Shown here one piece after another: positions 1 to 7,718 of a stretch of 50,841 bases of DNA. Source of the DNA: Akkermansiaceae bacterium (GTDB taxonomy: Bacteria; Verrucomicrobiota; Verrucomicrobiia; Verrucomicrobiales; Akkermansiaceae); the NCBI GenBank assembly GCA_025363295.1, contig JANYEC010000048.1, forward strand, positions 1-50,841. The letters are read 5' to 3'. The notes under the pieces were generated by a model. It did no database searches and was not told the DNA's origin. It saw only the letters and a list, made by a program, of their open reading frames with translations. A program made the translations under genes and the position numbers. The first letter of the stretch is position 1; every line of letters begins with the position of its first letter.

Positions 1-115
1 CCCTACGCTCCATCAGCCCAAATTCGAGTCCCTCGCCACTTCACCCTTGAATCAACATCCATGATCTCCTATCGATCCGCTGCATCTCTCCACCATAGCT
101 TAGTTTAGCCATTGA

Positions 116-349
116 GTGGTCGGATTTTCGGGGCCGCCTCACATCATTGATCTCCCCGACTTGAAAGTCACCGTTTCAGGCATCGCAAACGAAGTTTACA
201 AAGGGACCGCTCCGAATGGCGACGATGTTCAAATCTTTACAGGCCACACGGATGCTAACATAAGCGGAAGCGGCACCTTCGGAAATATGGTGGCTCATTT
301 CACCGGCACGCTTACCCTTGACGGACGGAAAGCCATCATCAAAAAGTGA
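116..349 (+). CDS. Small hypothetical protein, possibly a remnant
   Basis: This 77-residue frame opens with GTG directly after an in-frame TGA at 113-115. I do not recognise a family. The translation is rich in Gly, Thr and Asp with alternating hydrophobic residues and looks like a short beta-strand-rich protein rather than a random frame. It ends 13 bases before the most likely start of the next gene. There is no clear ribosome binding site, and the stop just upstream leaves open that it is the 3' remnant of a longer gene. Low confidence that it is expressed. Confidence 0.3.
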   Translation: MVGFSGPPHIIDLPDLKVTVSGIANEVYKGTAPNGDDVQIFTGHTDANISGSGTFGNMVAHFTGTLTLDGRKAIIKK

Positions 350-362
350 TAGCCCCCCGGCG

Positions 363-932
363 ATGAAGCGATCCCAAGTCACCTTGCTCGCCGGTGCGGC
401 AGTCATGAGTGCCGCCATCGCGATGAGTCTCGACAAGGCGCCGCCTCTCTCTGACGTAAGCACTCTAACATTGAGTCTATGCTCGCGAAGAAACGCGCGC
501 CTGCTAGATGAACACACGTTGGTCACACGGCGTGGTCCAACTCTATCTAATCGAAATTATCTATCTGATATTCCACCGCCCGTGGAATCGCCGTATCCAC
601 CGGGAGCATCGGAAAACGAGCAATGGATCGCAGACCAGATTGCGGAATTAAACCGCCTATCCGCATTGGACGATTCCGCATCTTTAAAGGCAATCCTCGC
701 CGAGCTGCGCAATCCTTTACACGAAATCCGGAGAGCCGCCTTTTCTGGCGTACGTGCATTTAGCAGTCGTGAGTCGATCCCCTATCTTGAGCAAATGCGC
801 AGAGAATCTGCCGATTCCACTGACCAACAAGCCCTGACGGAGACGATTGAGCACCTCAAATTGCCAACGATTGTCGAGGCGCTTGAGAGCCTGTCGATAT
901 CGGCTGCGGAGAAAAATTATGACTCTCCCTGA
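363..932 (+). CDS. Predicted exported HEAT-like repeat protein (hypothetical)
   Basis: I prefer the ATG at 363 over the in-frame start at 318. The protein then begins with MKRSQ followed by an Ala-rich hydrophobic stretch typical of a signal peptide, and it does not overlap the preceding small frame. Length from this start is 189 residues. The C-terminal half has two or three amphipathic helices resembling a HEAT-like repeat (residues about 105-165: LKAILAELRNP, IRRAAFSGVRAF, SIPYLEQMRR). That suggests a small periplasmic scaffold, but the function is unknown. It precedes murG by about 150 bases and is probably not part of the dcw operon. Signal peptide and repeat are read by eye. Confidence 0.5.
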   Translation: MKRSQVTLLAGAAVMSAAIAMSLDKAPPLSDVSTLTLSLCSRRNARLLDEHTLVTRRGPTLSNRNYLSDIPPPVESPYPPGASENEQWIADQIAELNRLSALDDSASLKAILAELRNPLHEIRRAAFSGVRAFSSRESIPYLEQMRRESADSTDQQALTETIEHLKLPTIVEALESLSISAAEKNYDSP

Positions 933-1081
933 AGTGGCGATTCGGCGGCTTTGCTGGATCTTTTCCCAGTCATTTCCGTTTTGAGGATTGCCGAATACTT
1001 CGGATTTGCGTAGTTTCACCCGTAGAGGTGTTGGAAAAGTATTCCGATCAATCTCTGTTGGCATTTTTCACCCTCTCATCC

Positions 1082-2179
1082 GTGTCCAAGTCTTTTAAAA
1101 TCCTCATCGCGTGTGGTGGCACCGGCGGTCACTTGTTCCCTGGAATTGCCGTGGCAGAAGCCTTACGCGCCCGTGGTCATCAGGTGATGTTGTTAATTTC
1201 CGAGAAGAAAGTGGATTCCGAGGCATCGGCAAAATACCGACACCTTGAATTTGAGACGGTGCCCGCCGTGGCCAAACCCGCCACATTTTCGCCAAAGATG
1301 CTGCCATTCTTGTGGAAACTCTGGGGCTCGATTCAGCACTGCAAGGGCGTAATCCGCCGCTTCCAAGCAGACGCAGTGATCGGCATGGGCGGATTCACCT
1401 CGCTCCCACCGGTGTATGCGGGCCACACGCTGGGGCTCAAAACGTTCATTCATGATTCGAATGCGAGACCGGGCCGTGCGAATGTGATCACCAGCCGCTT
1501 TTGCACGCAGGTGTTCCTCGGCCTGGATGCGGCGAAATCCTTTTTTCCACACCGGGAAACCGTCATCACCGGCACTCCCGTTCGACCCGAAATCATCGAC
1601 TTACCCACACGAGACGTCGCAGCGGCATTGTTTGAGCAGGACCCCGCACGACCGACGATCTTGGTCACCGGCGGTAGCCAAGGGGCACGACGTTTGAATG
1701 AGCTCTGCGCACAGGCCGCAGCGCTTTTGCCAACAGAAACGCAGGTGCTCCACATCGCAGGAGCGCTTGATTTTGAAAGGGTTTCGGAAATCACGCGGGG
1801 CAAAGAAGGCTACAAAGTGGTCGGATTTTGCGACCAAATGCCATCCGCCTATGCCCTCGCTGATCTGGTAATCGCACGGTCCGGAGCATCGAGCCTAACT
1901 GAAATTTCCATCGCCGGGCACCCGTCGATCCTCGTGCCGTATCCTTACGCCGCAGACGATCACCAGACGCGCAATGCCGAGGTTTTCTCGGAAGCCGGTG
2001 CCTCGATCCTTGTCCAAGAGCGCGATTTGGATGCCGCCAAATTGGCAGTAATGGCAACTTCGATCCTACAAGACTTGCCAACTTACAAACGCATGACAAA
2101 AGCCGCGCACGCACTTGCCATCCCAGACGCCGCGGATCGGGTGTGCGCTGCCATCGAAGCCACTCTCACGCCATCATGA
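1082..2179 (+). CDS. murG: UDP-N-acetylglucosamine--undecaprenyl-PP-MurNAc-pentapeptide GlcNAc transferase
   Basis: MurG converts lipid I to lipid II at the inner face of the cytoplasmic membrane. The GT-B glycosyltransferase signatures are present: the N-terminal glycine-rich loop GGTGGH (residues about 12-17), the FIHDSNARPGRAN segment matching the HEQN...PG region, GGSQGA (about 197-202), and the UDP-GlcNAc-binding stretch ADLVIARSGASSLTEI (about 260-275). The open frame extends back to a GTG at 1028. I prefer the GTG at 1082 because the conserved KILIACGGTGGH beta strand follows within a few residues, giving 365 residues, close to the usual length. The stop overlaps the murC-murB start as ATGA, so translation is coupled. 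It is the first dcw gene visible; ftsW is not immediately upstream. Confidence 0.95.
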   Translation: MSKSFKILIACGGTGGHLFPGIAVAEALRARGHQVMLLISEKKVDSEASAKYRHLEFETVPAVAKPATFSPKMLPFLWKLWGSIQHCKGVIRRFQADAVIGMGGFTSLPPVYAGHTLGLKTFIHDSNARPGRANVITSRFCTQVFLGLDAAKSFFPHRETVITGTPVRPEIIDLPTRDVAAALFEQDPARPTILVTGGSQGARRLNELCAQAAALLPTETQVLHIAGALDFERVSEITRGKEGYKVVGFCDQMPSAYALADLVIARSGASSLTEISIAGHPSILVPYPYAADDHQTRNAEVFSEAGASILVQERDLDAAKLAVMATSILQDLPTYKRMTKAAHALAIPDAADRVCAAIEATLTPS

Positions 2180-4476
2180 TCGAAATCAGCCAACGCCTAA
2201 CCGACCGGAGCAAACCGCTCCAAATCCACCTCATCGGCGTCGCCGGATCAGGAATGAGCGGACTTGGATTGCTATTGTTAGGCATGGGTCATCAGGTGAG
2301 CGGATCGGACAAAGTTACCACTGCGGAAACCGTGCGAATGCAGGGACTTGGCCTCAGTTTTTCCTCACCCCACACCGCCGCAGTGGTGAAGAAGGCGGAC
2401 ATCGTCGTTTATTCGTCCGCGATCAAACCGGAAAACCCCGCATATGCAGCGGCCCAAAAAGCAAAGATTCCCCTGCTTCGCCGTGCCGAATGTCTAGCAG
2501 CCATTTTACACACAAAGAAGGGTATCATCATTTCCGGCACTCACGGGAAAACGACAACCTCAGCGATGACGGCTCACGTCCTACGCGAAGCCGGACAAAA
2601 ACCTAGCCACTACGTCGGCGCGGAAATTCCGATTCTGGGAGCCAACGCGAAGTGGTCGGAAGACGGCGAAAGCATGGTTGCAGAAGGAGATGAAAGCGAT
2701 GGCACGCTGGCACTCTATCAGCCCGAGCACGCCGTGATTCTTAACATCGAGGCCGAGCACCTAGATTTCTATCGGGACATCGATCACATCAAGGAAGTAT
2801 TCACCAAACTGGCGAATCAGACGACGGGGAAACTCGTCTTCTGCGCGGAAGATCCGGTGGCGCTAGAAGTGTGTATAGGCCGCAAGAATGCAGTGTCTTA
2901 TGGCTGGGAAGATGCCGATTATACGGCGACGGACATCCGGGATTTAAAAGGCTCATCGGCTTTTACGGTAAATAAAAAGGGCGTGGTGTTAGGTGATGTC
3001 GAGCTCGGCATTCCTGGAAATCATAACATCCTCAATTCGCTTGCCGCCATCGCTCTAGCTGATAGTTGCGGGGCGGAATTCACTCTCGTCGCTCGTGCAC
3101 TCGCCACCTTCGCCGGAGCCAAGCGCCGGTTCGAAACGAAGTATCTTTCCGCGAATTACCGCATTATCGATGACTACGGCCACCATCCGTCCGAGCTGGC
3201 CGCTACCCTGCAAACGGCGCGCTCACTGAAGTCTAAGCGTGTCGTCGTACTTTTCCAACCGCACCGCTACAGTCGGACCCAGTTACTCGCGGACGATTTC
3301 GGAAAAGTCCTGCAAGCTGCCGATCTCGTTTTCATCACGGATGTTTACGCAGCTTCTGAAAAACCGATCAAAGGCATTTCCGGTCAGACTCTGATAGATG
3401 CGATGGCGCTCCATGGTGATATCCCCGTCACTTACGTTCCTGATCTCGCCACCGCGCATCACGCCATCGGTCACGCACTCCAAGCGGGCGATCTGCTCAT
3501 CACACTCGGTGCAGGAAACGTCCACGAAGCAGGCTCACGCATCGCAGCGGATTTGAAAATCCTCGAAGAAATGCGCGGGCTCATGCCGACCGGTGAGATT
3601 GATGGAAAACTCTATGAACCGATGAGCCGCCACACGACCATGCTCGTCGGTGGCCCGGCGCAATATTGGCTAGAGCCCCACAGTTTTTACGGCTTCGCGT
3701 TTTTGGTAGATTATTGTCGCGAGCGGGGCATCCCGGTGCGCGTCGTCGGCCGCGGATCTAATCTGTTAGTTCGTGATGGTGGTATCCGCGGTGCGGTGAT
3801 TCACCCTACCGGCGGAGTTTTTTCCGAAGTCACCGTGGACGGAAAAGGTCATGTGACCGCCGGCGCAGGAGTGCGATTGAAAAAACTCGCAAGCGTTGCC
3901 GGCGGCAGCGGCATTGGCGGCTTCGAGTGGATGGAAGGAATCCCGGGCAACGTCGGCGGCGCACTGCGCATGAACGCCGGGGCGATGGGCGTCGAAACTT
4001 TCGACCAAGTTGTCCGGATTACGTTTCTCGATGAGGACGGAGTCATCCGAACCCGCGAACGTGAGGAAATCGTCGCCCAATACCGCAACGTGGCAGAACT
4101 GCGACGCAACTTCGCACTGCAAGCAGTTTTTAAAGGGAAAAACGACACGCCCGCTAACATCAAGGAACGCTGGGACGCCTCGCGCGAAAAACGTAAGGCA
4201 TCCCAACCGATCGCCGCTTCCTCCGGCTGCACTTTCAGAAATACCGCAGATATTCCGGCAGGGCGCCTTATTGATGGGATGGGCCTCAAAGGCAGCACCT
4301 GCGGACATGCGGCCGTTTCAGAAGTGCACGGAAATTTCGTCGTCAACACCGGCGGGGCTTCTGCGTTAGATGTTCTCACATTAATCGAGTTCATTCAGGC
4401 AAAAGCACATGATGAACACCAGATCGAGCTTGAAACCGAAATCAAAATCCTCGGCGAGGACGAGGCCACATTCTAA
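2176..4476 (+). CDS. murC/murB: MurC-MurB fusion: UDP-MurNAc--L-alanine ligase / UDP-N-acetylenolpyruvoylglucosamine reductase
   Basis: One 766-residue polypeptide carries two cytoplasmic steps of peptidoglycan precursor synthesis. MurC spans residues about 15-470, with the Mur-ligase P-loop GTHGKTTT at about 121-128, the central-domain EGDESDGTL and the C-terminal DDYGHHPSELAATL. MurB spans about 480-760, with FAD-binding GRGSNLLVRDGG (about 525), GIPGNVGG (about 588), SSGCTFRN (about 682) and ELETEIKILG near the end, which carries the conserved Glu. In SSGCTFRN a Cys occupies what I take to be the position of the usual catalytic Ser. The ATG at 2176 overlaps the murG stop (ATGA); an upstream in-frame start at 2143 would add 11 residues inside murG and is less likely. 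MurC normally acts after MurB, so the fusion joins consecutive steps in reverse order. Confidence 0.95.
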   Translation: MIEISQRLTDRSKPLQIHLIGVAGSGMSGLGLLLLGMGHQVSGSDKVTTAETVRMQGLGLSFSSPHTAAVVKKADIVVYSSAIKPENPAYAAAQKAKIPLLRRAECLAAILHTKKGIIISGTHGKTTTSAMTAHVLREAGQKPSHYVGAEIPILGANAKWSEDGESMVAEGDESDGTLALYQPEHAVILNIEAEHLDFYRDIDHIKEVFTKLANQTTGKLVFCAEDPVALEVCIGRKNAVSYGWEDADYTATDIRDLKGSSAFTVNKKGVVLGDVELGIPGNHNILNSLAAIALADSCGAEFTLVARALATFAGAKRRFETKYLSANYRIIDDYGHHPSELAATLQTARSLKSKRVVVLFQPHRYSRTQLLADDFGKVLQAADLVFITDVYAASEKPIKGISGQTLIDAMALHGDIPVTYVPDLATAHHAIGHALQAGDLLITLGAGNVHEAGSRIAADLKILEEMRGLMPTGEIDGKLYEPMSRHTTMLVGGPAQYWLEPHSFYGFAFLVDYCRERGIPVRVVGRGSNLLVRDGGIRGAVIHPTGGVFSEVTVDGKGHVTAGAGVRLKKLASVAGGSGIGGFEWMEGIPGNVGGALRMNAGAMGVETFDQVVRITFLDEDGVIRTREREEIVAQYRNVAELRRNFALQAVFKGKNDTPANIKERWDASREKRKASQPIAASSGCTFRNTADIPAGRLIDGMGLKGSTCGHAAVSEVHGNFVVNTGGASALDVLTLIEFIQAKAHDEHQIELETEIKILGEDEATF

Positions 4477-4488
4477 ATTTATAATATC

Positions 4489-5409
4489 ATGTTAAGCACT
4501 AGGAAAATCGCCGTTCTGATGGGGGGACCGGGATCGGAACGCGCCGTTTCCCTCGCCTCTGGAAATGCAGTTCTCAATGCCCTGTTAGGTCTGGGGTTGA
4601 ATGCCGTGCCAGTCGATATCACTAGCTCTAACATTGATTTACCTGCAGGAGTGGATCTCGCTTTTAACGTCATCCACGGCACCTTCGGCGAGGACGGGCA
4701 ATTGCAGGACGCTCTTGAAAAAATCGGAGTTCCCTACACTGGCGCCGGATCCGCTAGCAGCAAGCTTGCCATCCACAAATCCCTCGCAAAGGAGAGATTT
4801 CTCGCCGCCGGAGTTCCCACCGCGCGCTCAGAGACCATTTCCCTCTCCCCCGGCCAAGTTCCCCACCTCACGATCAAGGCTCCGCTAGTCATCAAGCCAC
4901 CTCTCGAAGGCTCCAGCGTCGGCATCCAAATCGTCAAGTCACAGGGCGAAGTCACCGGCGCGCTTTTGAAAGCTGCGGAAAAATACAGCGAAGTTCTCGT
5001 TGAAGAATTTATCGAAGGTAAGGAACTCACCATTGGCATTCTCAATGACGTGCCGCTTCCCGTCGTCCAGATCACGCCACCCGATGGAGTCTATGACATG
5101 GCCAGCAAATACCCGTGGCTCAGCGGTACAAAAGGCAGCGAATACCAATGCCCCGCCGATCTGGATTTGGAAACGACCATGGCCGTGCAAGCCGCCGCTC
5201 TCGCCGCCCATCGTTCTTTGGGGGTGGAAATTTATTCCAGAGTCGATGTGCTACTGGATGCACAAAATCGGCCATTTGTGCTAGAAGCTAACACAATTCC
5301 AGGCATGACGGAAACTAGCCTACTTCCAAAAGCTGCTGCCGCTGCCGGTATCTCCTTCCCTGAGTTATGTAAAACCATCGCCGAGCTATCTCTCCAACTC
5401 CGCTCCTAA
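4489..5409 (+). CDS. ddl: D-alanine--D-alanine ligase
   Basis: An ATP-grasp ligase that makes D-Ala-D-Ala for the pentapeptide stem in the cytoplasm. Visible signatures are MGGPGSER (11-18), HGTFGEDGQLQ (63-73), the ATP-binding VIKPPLEGSSVG (134-145), VEEFIEGKELTIG (171-183), and the omega-loop region YDMASKYPWLSG (202-213) leading to EYQCPADL. The metal-binding C-terminal part runs RVDVLLD, then EANTIPGMTETSLLPKA. Length 306 matches the family. The start ATG lies 12 bases after the murC-murB stop in an AT-rich spacer without a clear Shine-Dalgarno sequence. The stop is one base upstream of the ftsQ start. It looks like an ordinary D-Ala ligase, not a vancomycin-resistance D-Ala-D-lactate variant, although that distinction is by eye. 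Confidence 0.95.
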   Translation: MLSTRKIAVLMGGPGSERAVSLASGNAVLNALLGLGLNAVPVDITSSNIDLPAGVDLAFNVIHGTFGEDGQLQDALEKIGVPYTGAGSASSKLAIHKSLAKERFLAAGVPTARSETISLSPGQVPHLTIKAPLVIKPPLEGSSVGIQIVKSQGEVTGALLKAAEKYSEVLVEEFIEGKELTIGILNDVPLPVVQITPPDGVYDMASKYPWLSGTKGSEYQCPADLDLETTMAVQAAALAAHRSLGVEIYSRVDVLLDAQNRPFVLEANTIPGMTETSLLPKAAAAAGISFPELCKTIAELSLQLRS

Positions 5410-5410
5410 C

Positions 5411-6394
5411 ATGTCAAAACGCCACACCAGCAAACCCCGGCGCAGCCATCGGTCTAACGTGCTTGAAGTGCGCGTGATGTCCCCACGTATCGCATGGTTT
5501 AGCTTTCTAAAACTGGCTGGGACATTGACCAAATTCACCTGCATCCTCGCGGTGCTTGTTGGTATGGGTTGGGGCGTCTGGCAGGGAATTCAGCGCGCTT
5601 TTTACAAAAACCCTGATTTTCGGCTGCAAGTAATCGACTTGAATTCGAATACAGTCATCGACGAATCAGGGCTAGCAGAAGTTACTGGCATCGATATCAC
5701 AGGGAGTATTTTCAACATCAACATTGACCAAGTCGTAGCGAAGCTCAAAGCCCGCCCAGAAATTGCCGATGCCCGAGCAGAACGCCATTTGCCTGGCACA
5801 TTAGTGGTCCGCGTCGTACCCAGGGCCCCGCAGGCATGGCTTTCCGACCTTTCGTCGGGATTGGCCGAAACACGCCACGTTGGATCGATGCTCGTGGACC
5901 ATGATGGCATCGCTTTTCCCTGCCCTGTATTAATGTTAGATGTCACTGCGAATCTACCCGTGATTCTACTTCCAAGGTCCGAGAGCAACCCCATCAAAGA
6001 AGGGCAAGTGGTGAACCAGCCTGAATTACAACATTGTTTTCATTTGCTAGAAGCTGCTTCCAAGGCGGATCCAGAAGCAGTTCATTGGATCGAATCCGTG
6101 CGACAGGCAAACGCTTGGTCACTCGAACTCGTTACCCGCCAAGGCACAGTCGCCACGTTCGGCCTAGGCGACCACGACCGGCAAATCGCGACTCTCCAAG
6201 CATCGATCAGTCACGCGAGCGAGAAAGGTTACTCGATTGGCACCATCAACCTAATCCCAAAATACAACATTCCTATCACTGTCAGAAATGAGCCGGCAGC
6301 TCCACGCGCAATCACCATCCCCGAGCCCACACCCGGAGATGTTAGCAAAGATCGGCGTGCCCGTGATCTCAGCAGCCTCCTCAATCGCAATTGA
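5411..6394 (+). CDS. ftsQ: Cell division protein FtsQ (POTRA domain)
   Basis: A bitopic inner-membrane divisome protein that links early and late division proteins. The sequence shows a basic cytoplasmic N-terminus (residues 1-35, many Arg/Lys), one membrane segment at about 40-58, and a periplasmic POTRA-like domain at about 69-140 (FRLQVIDLNSN ... SIFNINIDQVVAKLKARPEIADARAERHLPGTLVVRV), followed by a beta-rich FtsQ domain. Length is 327. It starts one base after the ddl stop and ends nine bases before ftsA, as in classical dcw operons. Overall sequence is divergent, as usual for FtsQ; position and architecture make the assignment. Confidence 0.9.
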   Translation: MSKRHTSKPRRSHRSNVLEVRVMSPRIAWFSFLKLAGTLTKFTCILAVLVGMGWGVWQGIQRAFYKNPDFRLQVIDLNSNTVIDESGLAEVTGIDITGSIFNINIDQVVAKLKARPEIADARAERHLPGTLVVRVVPRAPQAWLSDLSSGLAETRHVGSMLVDHDGIAFPCPVLMLDVTANLPVILLPRSESNPIKEGQVVNQPELQHCFHLLEAASKADPEAVHWIESVRQANAWSLELVTRQGTVATFGLGDHDRQIATLQASISHASEKGYSIGTINLIPKYNIPITVRNEPAAPRAITIPEPTPGDVSKDRRARDLSSLLNRN

Positions 6395-6403
6395 CTCAAT
6401 CCC

Positions 6404-7618
6404 ATGGCACGTCGCACTAAAATTCACGTCGGTCTCGAAATCGGCACCAGCAAAACCTGTATGGTCGTTGGCGAGGTGAAGGCGGATAGCGCCGTCAAGA
6501 TCCTCGGCATTGGCGTGACAAAAACCGCTGGCGTTAGAAAGGGCGAGATTTACGATTTTGCCCAAGCCCGCGCCTGTTTGAAGGATGCTTTGGCGAAAGC
6601 GGAAGATGCCAGCGATGTCGAAATCGGCAGCGTTTTCCTCGCCGTCACCGGCTCACACATCCAAGGCATCAACCACCGCGGCACCTATCGCCTGCCTGAT
6701 GGAGAACCCACTGTCACCGCAGAGCATGTCGAGGAGGCGAGGACCATCGCCCGCGAAGTGCAAATTCCGCAGGATCATGTTTATCTTCACCCGATCATCC
6801 GAAACTATTGGCTCGATGGGCTCGAACACTCTTCCACACCCGTCGGACTTTTCGGCAAAACCGTGGAAGCGGATTTCCACGTCGTTCACGGAATAGGAAC
6901 ACGCATCCAGAACAGCATTAGACTCGTTAGAGAAATGCCGTTAGAGGTGGATGATATTGTTTTCTCACCCATCGCCACTGCACAGATGGCGCTGGACCGC
7001 GAACAACGCGAGCGCGGTGCCCTGGTGATCGACATCGGCGGAGGCACCACCGACTACGCACTCTACCTGAACGGCGCGATCGTCGCGTCAGGTTGCATTC
7101 CGGTGGGCGGCGATCATGTCACCAACGACATCCACCTCGTCACCGGCCTGCCATTTTCCAAGGCGGATCAACTGAAGATCAAAGAAGGAGACGCCTCAGC
7201 AGATCCCGCGCACTCAATTGGTAGCGCCAAGCTAACCGATGATCGTGGCTTCGCGGAAGTCGAAGTGGGGCGTGGTATCCTGAACGAGATCATCCGTCAG
7301 CGGCTCGAGGAAACGCTGAAGCTGGTGCGTGCCCGCCTGCCCGAGGGAGCGGTGGAATCGATCGGTGCGGGAATATTTCTAACGGGGGGCACCAGTTTGA
7401 TGCGGGGCTTCAGCGAACTTGCATTTGATGTCTTCGGCCGCGACATCTACCGTCCAGAGCCGCCGGAAATTAGCGGAGTGCAGGCGAGTTTTAAGGATCC
7501 TCACTATGCCACCGCCATCGGTCTGATCCGCTACGCGCAAATTCTGGAAACCGAGCGCGCCTCACCTCCCGGGGTCTTAGGAAAGATCGGCCGCATGTTC
7601 TGGCCGTTTGGGAAATAA
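6404..7618 (+). CDS. ftsA: Cell division protein FtsA (actin-like membrane tether for FtsZ)
   Basis: FtsA is an ATP-binding actin homologue that anchors FtsZ to the membrane and recruits later divisome proteins. The 404-residue protein has the phosphate-1 loop VGLEIGTSKTCMVVGE near the N-terminus, the SHIQG and FGKTVEADFHVV segments of the FtsA-specific 1C domain, the phosphate-2 loop VIDIGGGTTDYALY, and a late FLTGGTSLMRGF adenosine motif. The last residues, GKIGRMFWPFGK, form a short amphipathic helix typical of the membrane-targeting sequence. It sits between ftsQ (9-base gap) and ftsZ (100-base gap), with the gap containing an inverted repeat described separately. Confidence 0.95.
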   Translation: MARRTKIHVGLEIGTSKTCMVVGEVKADSAVKILGIGVTKTAGVRKGEIYDFAQARACLKDALAKAEDASDVEIGSVFLAVTGSHIQGINHRGTYRLPDGEPTVTAEHVEEARTIAREVQIPQDHVYLHPIIRNYWLDGLEHSSTPVGLFGKTVEADFHVVHGIGTRIQNSIRLVREMPLEVDDIVFSPIATAQMALDREQRERGALVIDIGGGTTDYALYLNGAIVASGCIPVGGDHVTNDIHLVTGLPFSKADQLKIKEGDASADPAHSIGSAKLTDDRGFAEVEVGRGILNEIIRQRLEETLKLVRARLPEGAVESIGAGIFLTGGTSLMRGFSELAFDVFGRDIYRPEPPEISGVQASFKDPHYATAIGLIRYAQILETERASPPGVLGKIGRMFWPFGK

Positions 7619-7628
7619 TAATGTTAGA

Positions 7629-7708
7629 AGTTATGGGTTATTTGTTAAACGGAAATATCCATGCTCCAAACATCCTCCTTTCTAACCTATAGCTTTTAAC
7701 CTATAACT
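7629..7708 (+). promoter_or_regulatory. Inverted repeat with a duplicated arm in the ftsA-ftsZ spacer
   Basis: AGTTATGGGTTA (7629-7640) is the reverse complement of TAACCTATAACT (7697-7708) with a single mismatch that can form a G-T pair. The core TAACCTATA occurs twice on the right side (7683-7691 and 7697-7705), so either copy could pair with the left arm. The structure would end just upstream of the ftsZ start at 7719. It could be an mRNA fold controlling ftsZ translation or an operator; its function is inferred only. Confidence 0.35.
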
Positions 7709-7718
7709 CTGCAAAACC

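Noticed and set aside
3766..4394. Two long minus-strand frames opposite the MurB half
   Set aside because: They are antisense to conserved murB codons and have no recognisable motif; they are frame shadows of a GC-rich gene.
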